A stretch of 64,000 nt of DNA from Streptomyces sp. LUP30 (GTDB taxonomy: Bacteria > Actinomycetota > Actinomycetes > Streptomycetales > Streptomycetaceae): assembly GCF_001746365.1 (NCBI RefSeq), contig NZ_MJAJ01000048.1:1-64000 (forward strand), given 5' to 3'. Positions 17,152 through 23,351 of this stretch are shown here, in pieces. A program made the position numbers and the translations under genes. Positions within the stretch are counted from its first letter, which is position 1. Every line of letters starts with the position of its first letter. The notes beneath the pieces are model-generated. The model had not been told where the DNA came from. It did no database searches and saw only the letters and a program-made list of their open reading frames with translations.

Positions 17152-17325
17152 ATGACCACTCCCGAGGACGCTCTGCAGGAGTCCCGCGCCGCGTACGAGG
17201 AGCATGCGCGCACCTGCCGTCAGTGTCACTTCGACGCGTCGCCCTGCGCCGTCTCCAAACTCCTCCTGCGCGCCTACAACAACGCCAGACGGGCTCAGGC
17301 GCGGGCCGACTCCGCGATGCGCTGA
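17152..17325 (+). CDS. Small cysteine-containing protein (57 residues)
   Basis: MTTPEDALQESRAAYEEHARTC... has a helical acidic/basic N-terminus, then C-x2-C-x6-C (TCRQCHFDASPCAV), which could bind a metal or form a disulfide. A basic Ala/Arg-rich helix ends it. GGAGG sits 6 bases before the ATG and codon usage is typical, so it is very likely expressed. I do not recognise a characterised family. It shares the palindrome at 17096-17111 with the methyltransferase gene. Confidence 0.75.
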   Translation: MTTPEDALQESRAAYEEHARTCRQCHFDASPCAVSKLLLRAYNNARRAQARADSAMR

Positions 17326-17343
17326 GGGGGCAGGCCCCCTCAG
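17322..17343. terminator. Bidirectional hairpin overlapping two stop codons
   Basis: CTGAGGGGG and CCCCCTCAG form a perfect 9-bp stem with a CAGG loop. The stem includes the TGA of the small protein gene (17323-17325) and the TGA of the opposing NlpC/P60 gene (17340-17342). Confidence 0.65.
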
Positions 17344-19283
17344 GCGGGCCGAACGGCTCCGCGCAGCGCACCCTCCCCGAACGGGAGGATCGCCTCCTCG
17401 CGGATGGACGCCCCCGGACCCGGCGCGTGGATCATCATGCCGTCACCCGTGCACAGTCCCGTGTGGCTGAGGTCGTCGAAGAAGAAGACGAGGTCGCCCG
17501 GGCGCAGATCGGCGAGGCTGACCCGGGTGAACGCCTTCGCCTGGTCGATGGCGGTCCGCGGCAGGGTCACCCCGGCGGCCCGCCAGGCGGCCTGGGTGAG
17601 GCTGGAGCAGTCGTAGGACTCGGGCCCCGTCGCTCCCCACACGCAGGGCCTGCCCACCTGGGCCCGGGCGAAGGCGAGCGCCTTGTCCGCCTTCCGCAGG
17701 TAGGCCGTGCCCGTCGTGCGGGACGTCACGTCGGCCGGGGCCACGACGGGCGGGACGGCGGCCGGAAGCGGGGCGGCGGGGGCCGTCGGACCGACGGCGA
17801 CCGGGTACCCGCCCCCGACCGTCACCACGTCCCATGCGGGGGCCGTGACGACCGGTGCGGCGGCGACCTGGCTCGGGGCGGACGCCCCGGCGGGCACGGA
17901 GAAGCCGGACTCCGTTGCCGTGAGGGGGAGTCCGGCCGCCGTAGGGCCGAGCGGCGGTGCGGCGACACCCGGACCGGAGGCCTGGGGACCGGGGACGGCC
18001 GTGAACGCGTCGACGCCGGGCGCCTGGATGCCCAGGTCCGTCGTGGGGAGGCCGAAGTCGGGCATGACGTAGCCGGACGGGGCGGCGCCGGCGGACAGGG
18101 CGGCGCCGAGGGCCGGTTCGGGAACCGGGTAGCCCGTCGTGACCGTGAGGCCGCCGGTCCCGGCGTCGGGCGTCAGGATGCCGGACTCCCGCGCGCGCAG
18201 GCCGATCTCCGGCAGGGGATAGCCGGACGGCGGCGCGGTGAAGCCGGGTTCCGACCCGAGCTGGTCAGGAGCCGGGGCGGGGGCGGGGGCGGGCACGACG
18301 AGGGCGGCCTCGGGCGCCGCGAGGCCCGACGCCGGTGCGGCGAAGCCCGATGCGGCCGTGGCGAAGCCCGACGCCTGCGCGCCGAGGTCGGTCGCCTGGG
18401 CGGCGAAGCCCGACGACGGTGTGACGATGCCGAGTTGGCCCGTGGTGGTGAGGATGGCGTCCGCGCCGGCGGGCGCGGCGGTGCCGGCGGCGGTCGGCCG
18501 TCCCGCCCACGCCGCCGTGATCTCCGCCCGGAACGCCTGCTGTTCGGCGGTGTCCCAGGGCTGCTGAACCGGCTGGGCCTCGGCCGGTTGCGCGTCGACC
18601 ACCGGCAGGACGGCCGTGGGAGCCGCTGCCGCGACCGGAGCAGGGGCGGGCAGGGCCGGCGTGGGGCGGGCGAGGGCGCGGGTCAGGATGTCCCGGGCCG
18701 CCATGAGCTTCCGCCCGTTGCGCTCCTTGGTGTCCTTGAGCGAGGCCTGCCGGTCCGCGGGCGCGGCGGCGGCCGGGGCGGAGGCGGCGGGCCCGGCCGG
18801 AAGGGCAGGGAGGGCGGCCGGGGCGGGCGCGAGCGCCTTGGGCTCGCCCTGACGGGGCTCGGGCACCGCGGGCAGCGCGGCGACCGCGCGTCCGGTGAGC
18901 TCGGGAACCCGTCGTACGGCGGCCTCCAGCTCACGCACCACGGCGCTGTCGCCGGGGCGTTCCGACGTGCCGGCGGACCGGGGCGCCGGGGCCGGCAGCC
19001 GGTCGGTCGGCAGCACGGCGGGGACGGTGGGCCCGACCCGGTCGCGAGCGCGGTCGAACCACTGCCTGGCCACCGCGTCGAGCGAGGCGTCGGACGAGCG
19101 GCGTCCGCTGTCGGCGACCGAGCCGGCCGTCCTGCGCGAGCGGCCCGACATCGCGCGTGTCGCGTTGTAGTTGCCCGTGTCGCTCTCGGCGCGGTCGTAG
19201 AGCGAGTTGACCCGCTGCTGGATCTCCGCCCGACTCGGCTCGTCGCTGCTGCCTGGGGAGCGCGGGCTGCGATCCGTCGCCAT
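17340..19283 (-). CDS. NlpC/P60 (C40) peptidase-domain protein without a signal peptide
   Basis: A 647-residue protein. The N-terminus (MATDRSPRSPGSSDEPSRAE) is hydrophilic and followed by a helical stretch IQQRVNSLYDRAESDTGNYN. About 400 residues of Ala/Pro/Gly-rich sequence contain degenerate repeats such as SGFAAPASGLAAPE. The C-terminal NlpC/P60 domain has Cys559 (YDCSSLTQ), His607 (LSHTG) and His619 (MMIHAPG), the expected catalytic triad. Such enzymes cut peptidoglycan stem peptides. No signal peptide or membrane helix is seen, so the route to the wall is unclear. AAGGAG precedes the ATG at 19283; the upstream open frame looks non-coding. Confidence 0.82.
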   Translation of the reverse strand: MATDRSPRSPGSSDEPSRAEIQQRVNSLYDRAESDTGNYNATRAMSGRSRRTAGSVADSGRRSSDASLDAVARQWFDRARDRVGPTVPAVLPTDRLPAPAPRSAGTSERPGDSAVVRELEAAVRRVPELTGRAVAALPAVPEPRQGEPKALAPAPAALPALPAGPAASAPAAAAPADRQASLKDTKERNGRKLMAARDILTRALARPTPALPAPAPVAAAAPTAVLPVVDAQPAEAQPVQQPWDTAEQQAFRAEITAAWAGRPTAAGTAAPAGADAILTTTGQLGIVTPSSGFAAQATDLGAQASGFATAASGFAAPASGLAAPEAALVVPAPAPAPAPDQLGSEPGFTAPPSGYPLPEIGLRARESGILTPDAGTGGLTVTTGYPVPEPALGAALSAGAAPSGYVMPDFGLPTTDLGIQAPGVDAFTAVPGPQASGPGVAAPPLGPTAAGLPLTATESGFSVPAGASAPSQVAAAPVVTAPAWDVVTVGGGYPVAVGPTAPAAPLPAAVPPVVAPADVTSRTTGTAYLRKADKALAFARAQVGRPCVWGATGPESYDCSSLTQAAWRAAGVTLPRTAIDQAKAFTRVSLADLRPGDLVFFFDDLSHTGLCTGDGMMIHAPGPGASIREEAILPFGEGALRGAVRPA

Positions 19284-19515
19284 GGAAGACGTTCTCCTTC
19301 CGTGCTCCGTCGCCGTGGGCGGCGGAATCCGGGCGACCCCTGTTGCGGGCGCCTCAAGCCCCCTGCCCTGAAGGGCAGTCGAACGGCCTGGCGTCAACTT
19401 AGCCAACTTGTGTGCCTGGCGTGAAGATTGAGGTCTTAAATGTCCGATACGTAGTCGTGACCTTCGTCTCTCGCCCGCCGTCGCGCCGCTGGTCCGAGGG
19501 GTACGGTCGCGCCGG

Positions 19516-19863
19516 TCACGGTCGTCGGCGACTCGTCCCGGTCGCGGGGCCGCGGCTGCGGGCCGCCTCGTCCTGGGCGAGCAGGGAGAGCAGCGCGGCC
19601 ACGCTCAGTCCCGCCTCGGCGGGGTGGCGCAGCACCCTGTCGGGCTCGATCCGGTAGATGTTGCCGCGCCCTTCCCTGGTGTGGGACAGGTAGCCGTCCT
19701 GTTCCAGGTCCGCGATGATCTTCTGCACGGCCCGCTCGGTGAGCCGGCAGTGCGCGGCGATGTCCCGGATGCGGGCGCTGTTGTCGTCCGCGATGACGGC
19801 GAGCACGCGCGCGTGGTTGGTCAGGAACGTCCATCCGTTGTGTGACTCGGGCACCCCTTCCAT
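19516..19863 (-). CDS. Winged helix-turn-helix DNA-binding regulator
   Basis: A 115-residue protein. NHARVLAVIADDNSARIRDIAAHCRLTERAVQKIIADLEQDGYLSHTREGRGNIYRI, spanning about residues 16-72, is a MarR/ArsR-like winged helix with recognition helix TERAVQKIIADLE and a basic wing. A short helical tail follows. It binds DNA; target and effector are unknown. A TAGGAT hexamer ends 6 bases before the ATG, with TTGTAT 17 bases further up. The mRNA may therefore be leaderless, and the AGGAT otherwise resembles a weak ribosome-binding site. Divergent from the STAS-ANTAR gene, which it may control. Confidence 0.82.
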   Translation of the reverse strand: MEGVPESHNGWTFLTNHARVLAVIADDNSARIRDIAAHCRLTERAVQKIIADLEQDGYLSHTREGRGNIYRIEPDRVLRHPAEAGLSVAALLSLLAQDEAARSRGPATGTSRRRP

Positions 19864-19869
19864 GAGGCA

Positions 19870-19898
19870 ATCCTATGTCCAAGGTTTCACGTATACAA
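19870..19898 (-). promoter_or_regulatory. Promoter for the winged-helix gene, probably leaderless
   Basis: On the minus strand TTGTAT, 17 bases, then TAGGAT fits the principal-sigma consensus well. The -10 ends 6 bases before the ATG at 19863, placing the transcription start at or next to the start codon. Confidence 0.55.
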
Positions 19899-19988
19899 AG
19901 ACCGGAACTTCGTTTCGTGTATTGGTTGACGTGTGACCGAGGCGGGGTGACCCTGGTGGTGACATGTGGAGTGACCGGGGAGGCGGGC

Positions 19989-20798
19989 ATGCCGGAACCT
20001 GCCCATGACGCGAACGCCGGAGGCGTGGATGCCCGTTCGGCAGCGGAGACGCGCCGCGCCGCCCGTCCTCGTCGGACGGCCGCCGGTCCCGTGATCCGCG
20101 CCCGTTTCGAGAGGGACCGCGTAGTCGTCACGGTCCGGGGCGAACTCGATCTGGACTCGACCGAACAGCTGGAGCGAGCTCTGCACGGAGCTCTCGGCGC
20201 CGCGGTCGGCGGGATCGACCTCGAACTCGACGGAGTCGCCTTCTGCGACTGCTCCGCCCTGAACGTGCTGCTCGGTGCGCGGGAGCGCGGCCTGGACGAG
20301 GGCAAGACGATCGTCGTGCACACGGTGAGCCGGGCGGTGGGGCGCCTGCTGGAACTGACCGGCACCGGCACGCTGTTCGACGCCCCCGGCCCCCACGACG
20401 ATGCTCCCGGCCCCACCGACGGCGCTCCCGGTCCGACCGCCGCCGCTGCCGTCGGCCGGCGGGCCGACGCCCCCGGCGAAGGCGTCGTGCACGACCTGCG
20501 CGTCGAGGTCGTGCGTCTGCGGCGCGCCCTGCAGACCCGCCCGGTGATCGACCTCGCCCGAGGCATCGTCATGGCCTCCTTCGGCCTGGGCGTCGAGGAG
20601 GCATGGCGGGTGCTGGCCCTGGCCTCGCAGAACGCCGGCGTCCCCCTGCACCGCCTCGCCCAGGACCTGGTCGGTGCCGTGCAGGGCGGGCAGCCGGCGG
20701 GCGCAGCGCACGAGGAGGTGGCAGCGGCGGCCGCCACGGTCAGGTCGGAGGCGGCCGCGGCCGCCCTGGACGGCGGGACCGACCGGACCGAAGGCTGA
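19989..20798 (+). CDS. STAS-ANTAR fusion regulator
   Basis: A 269-residue protein. Residues about 35-125 form a STAS (anti-anti-sigma) domain: VIRARFERDRVVVTVRGELDL then LDGVAFCDCSALNVLLGA, where Ser89 in D-C-S-A matches the phosphorylatable serine of SpoIIAA-like antagonists. A linker repeats DAPGPTDGAPGPT. Residues about 174-230 form an ANTAR helical domain (LRRALQTRPVIDLARGIVMA...EEAWRVLALASQNAGVPLHRLA), which binds RNA hairpins and causes antitermination in characterised proteins. The ATG at 19989 has GGGGAGG upstream. It may link partner-switching phosphorylation to RNA-level control. The SpoIIE phosphatases in this window are plausible, unproven partners. Confidence 0.87.
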   Translation: MPEPAHDANAGGVDARSAAETRRAARPRRTAAGPVIRARFERDRVVVTVRGELDLDSTEQLERALHGALGAAVGGIDLELDGVAFCDCSALNVLLGARERGLDEGKTIVVHTVSRAVGRLLELTGTGTLFDAPGPHDDAPGPTDGAPGPTAAAAVGRRADAPGEGVVHDLRVEVVRLRRALQTRPVIDLARGIVMASFGLGVEEAWRVLALASQNAGVPLHRLAQDLVGAVQGGQPAGAAHEEVAAAAATVRSEAAAAALDGGTDRTEG

Positions 20799-20802
20799 CC
20801 CG

Positions 20803-20855
20803 CCCGCCGCCCGCCGCCCGCCGCCCGCCGCCCGCCGCCCGCCGCCCGCCGCCCG
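20803..20855. repeat. Heptamer tandem repeat (CCCGCCG)7
   Basis: Seven perfect copies of CCCGCCG (20803-20851) and part of an eighth lie just after the STAS-ANTAR stop codon. The repeat is non-coding, of the slippage-prone simple type. Confidence 0.9.
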
Positions 20856-20900
20856 GGGCCGACGTCGGCGCCGCGGCCCGCTTCCGGTAGAACTGGCCGC

Positions 20901-21509
20901 ATGCGCGTTGACTACGATCCCGGGGCCCTCGGCGCGAGCGCCTTCTACCGCCTGCTCACCGCCGTCGTCGTACCCCGGCCGATCGCCTGGGTGTCGACCC
21001 TGACGGCCGACGGAGCCACCGCCAACCTCGCCCCCCACTCGTTCTTCACCGTCGCCTGCACCGACCCGCCGATCGTCCAGTTCACCTCCGTCGGACGCAA
21101 GGACACGCTGCGCAACGCCGAGGCCACCGGCGAGTTCGTGGTCAACCTCGCGCCCGAGCAGCTCTTCGAGCAGATCAACGCCACCGGTGTCGACTTCCCC
21201 GCACACCAGGGCGAGTTCGACGCCGTCGGCATCGAGCGGGAGCCCTCGCTGCGGGTGGGACCACCACGCGTGGCCGCCTCGCCGGTCGCCCTGGAGTGCA
21301 CGCTCCACTCGACCGTGCGCATCGGCAACTCCACGCTGGTCCTGGGCGAGGTCGTGCACGCCGCCGTGCAGGAGGACGTGCTCGTCGACGGCCATCCCGA
21401 CATCCGGCGGCTGCGGCCGCTGTCCCGGCTGGGCCGCGACGAATGGGGCGCCGTCGGTGAGGTCCGCGACCTCGCACGCATCCCCTACCGCGACTGGCCG
21501 CCGTCCTGA
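20901..21509 (+). CDS. Flavin reductase-family (split barrel) protein
   Basis: A 202-residue protein starting MRVDYDPGALGASAFYRLLT, with VVPRPIAWVSTL, NLAPHSFFTVACTDPPIVQFT and RKDTLRNAEATGEFVVNLAP. These are typical of the FMN-binding split-barrel flavin reductase-like family. Members reduce or bind FMN; many have no known substrate. No Shine-Dalgarno sequence precedes the ATG. TAGAAC lies 8 bases upstream, so the message may be leaderless. It stands alone after the heptamer repeat. Confidence 0.85.
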   Translation: MRVDYDPGALGASAFYRLLTAVVVPRPIAWVSTLTADGATANLAPHSFFTVACTDPPIVQFTSVGRKDTLRNAEATGEFVVNLAPEQLFEQINATGVDFPAHQGEFDAVGIEREPSLRVGPPRVAASPVALECTLHSTVRIGNSTLVLGEVVHAAVQEDVLVDGHPDIRRLRPLSRLGRDEWGAVGEVRDLARIPYRDWPPS

Positions 21510-21533
21510 GTCCTCCGGTCCTATGCTCGGAGC

Positions 21534-21923
21534 ATGAGTAGAGCTGTGACGAAGTGCGAGGGCGCCGCGGGTACCGGGCGTTCCCTGTGGTCGGGCGACT
21601 CGGCGCTGTCGGTCGGCTCGGTCGGCTCGTTCCTCTCGGTCGGCTCCGTGGGCAGCTGCCTCTCGGTGGGCTCCGCCGGCAGCTTCCTCTCGGTGGGCTC
21701 CGTGGGCAGCTTCCTCTCGGTGGGCTCCGTCGGCTCCGCCGCGTCCGTGGCCTCGGTGGGCTCCTGGCTCAGCGCGGGCTCTGTGCTGTCCGCCCGTTCG
21801 GCCGGCTCCGTGCTGTCCTGGCGCTCCCGCGGCGGCGTCCGTGCGGCCGGCGCGGCGGCCACGGTCGCCGCGGCGGTCCTGCTGTACACGTGGTCCTCGG
21901 GCCGAGGCCGCTCCACGCGCTGA
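21534..21923 (+). CDS. Nonapeptide-repeat protein with C-terminal membrane anchor
   Basis: A 129-residue protein of very unusual composition. From about residue 17 to 97 it consists of nine units of nine residues with consensus LSVGSVGSF: LSVGSVGSF, LSVGSVGSC, LSVGSAGSF, LSVGSVGSF, LSVGSVGSA and then more diverged copies. Ser and Gly alternate with small hydrophobics, which would suit a compact solenoid. A hydrophobic helix (AAGAAATVAAAVLLYTW) and a basic tail (GRGRSTR) end it, consistent with a tail anchor. TATGCT ends 6 bases before the ATG, so the mRNA may be leaderless; the GGAG one base upstream is too close to serve. I do not recognise a named family. Confidence 0.65.
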   Translation: MSRAVTKCEGAAGTGRSLWSGDSALSVGSVGSFLSVGSVGSCLSVGSAGSFLSVGSVGSFLSVGSVGSAASVASVGSWLSAGSVLSARSAGSVLSWRSRGGVRAAGAAATVAAAVLLYTWSSGRGRSTR

Positions 21924-21986
21924 CGTGGGGGAGGGCCCGGCCGCCGTTCACCCGGTCCGCGCGGGCCAGGCGCGCGCCGTCCTCGA

Positions 21987-23033
21987 TCAGGCCGACGCCG
22001 CCGATGACCGCGGGCCGAGTGTGCCTGGACCGGGACCCCCGTCGGGAACCGCGAAGCCTTCCGCCCGTCGCCACTCGCGGGGGGAGAGCCCGTACGCGGC
22101 GCGGAAGACCCGGCTGAAATGCGCCGGATTGGCGAAACCCCATCGCTGGGCCACCGCGGACACCGTGGCGGCGGTGGCGTCGGCCCGGGCCAGTTCCCGG
22201 GCGCACCGTTCCAGGCGGCGCTGCTGGATCAGCCGGGCGACCGTGACGCCCTCGCCCTCGAACAGCCGGTGCAGATAGCGCACCGAGATGTGGTGTGCCG
22301 CCGCCAGGGACTGCGGGGAGAGGTCCGGATCGCCGAGACTGCGGTCGATGTGATCGCGCACGCGTTCCACGAGAGGGTCCGCCGCGTCGGCCCCGACGGC
22401 GGACGGCCGTCGGGTCCGCTCGTCGACCAGCGTGGCGAAGAGGTCCACGACACCCGTGGCCAGCCGGGCGGCGACGGCCGGTGCGCAGCGGGGGACCGAG
22501 GCGGTCAACGAGGTCAGGAAGTTCGCCAGCAGAGCTCCGACGCCGTCCCCGCCGCCGATCGCGGTCCCCGTCACCTGCCGCAGCTCTTCCTCGGGCACGG
22601 CCACCGCCCGCCGTGGCATGTGCACCACGTGTGCGGTGAAGCGCCCCGGAAAGTCCAGGGAGTACGGCCGCGCCGTGTCGTGGACGAAGAGGTCGCCCTC
22701 CTCGACGACGGAACGCCGGCCGTCCTGGATCAGCGTGGCGGTGCCCGTCCGCTGGACGCCCACGGCCACGTAGTCCGCGCCGCTCGCGCCGCCCGCGTCG
22801 GCGCCCGCGCGCTCGTCGGCGATGTGCGCGGGCGTGCGTCTCAGGCGGTGCGCGTCGGCGTCGACGGTGGAGACCCGCAGACACCCCAGCCGCTCGGTGC
22901 GGAGGCGGGCCTCGAACGGGCCGTCGCCCGGCACGGTGACGGCCGTCGGCACGAGCGCCCGGCCCAACGCGTCCCGCCAGTAGGCGAGTCGCTCCCCGTC
23001 GGGAACCGAAGCGGTCGTCAGCACCAGGGCCAC
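21987..23033 (-). CDS. AraC-family transcriptional regulator
   Basis: A 348-residue protein. The N-terminal half is an AraC-binding-like sensor domain (VPDGERLAYWRDALGRALVPT). The C-terminal half has two helix-turn-helix motifs: LSPQSLAAAHHISVRYLHRLFEGEG and AVAQRWGFANPAHFSRVFRAAYGLSPREWR, the second being the AraC signature. The architecture matches NphR/FeaR-like activators of aromatic or nitrile catabolism. No target operon is adjacent. GTG 23033 is preceded by GAGGAGG at good spacing, and the longer upstream frame is rejected. Convergent with the nonapeptide-repeat gene. Confidence 0.87.
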   Translation of the reverse strand: MALVLTTASVPDGERLAYWRDALGRALVPTAVTVPGDGPFEARLRTERLGCLRVSTVDADAHRLRRTPAHIADERAGADAGGASGADYVAVGVQRTGTATLIQDGRRSVVEEGDLFVHDTARPYSLDFPGRFTAHVVHMPRRAVAVPEEELRQVTGTAIGGGDGVGALLANFLTSLTASVPRCAPAVAARLATGVVDLFATLVDERTRRPSAVGADAADPLVERVRDHIDRSLGDPDLSPQSLAAAHHISVRYLHRLFEGEGVTVARLIQQRRLERCARELARADATAATVSAVAQRWGFANPAHFSRVFRAAYGLSPREWRRAEGFAVPDGGPGPGTLGPRSSAASA

Positions 23034-23351
23034 CTGGCCCTCCTCTCCAGCCGTGCGGAACCGGCGGAGAGCGTCGGACGGCGGCCCGTTCTCCCCGCCG
23101 CGGTCAGCCAAGCAGCGCTTCGGGACCGGCGCCAGGCAGGAAGCAGGCAGAAACGCCGACGCCGCCGACTGCGCCGTCCGTCGTGCGCTCGGGGAACAGC
23201 GCGGTGCGCCAGGAGACAAGACGCGACGCGGGCTCCGGGACCAGGATGGGCGGCACGGCGGAGGCCTCGCCCGTCGTGGCGTGGCTCGTCCGTCGTGGCT
23301 TGGGCTCGTCCGTCCCCGGTTCGCGGCGACTGAGGGGGCCGGCGGGCCCGG
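23034..23351. other. 318-bp gap between AraC and NB-ARC genes
   Basis: This gap holds the AraC ribosome-binding site, a possible 50-codon minus-strand ORF (23104-23256), and two near-copies of a CACGACGG(A/G)CGAG sequence at about 23270-23310 on the minus strand. No terminator or strong promoter is evident. Confidence 0.5.
23104..23256 (-). CDS. Possible small ORF (50 residues), unproven
   Basis: GTG 23256 opens VPPILVPEPASRLVSWRTAL and ends with CFLPGAGPEALLG. GC-rich third positions are consistent with coding. It is in the same orientation as the flanking AraC and NB-ARC genes. The ribosome-binding site is weak (GCGAGG) and no family is recognised. It could be a peptide, a remnant or chance. 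Confidence 0.25.
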   Translation of the reverse strand: MPPILVPEPASRLVSWRTALFPERTTDGAVGGVGVSACFLPGAGPEALLG

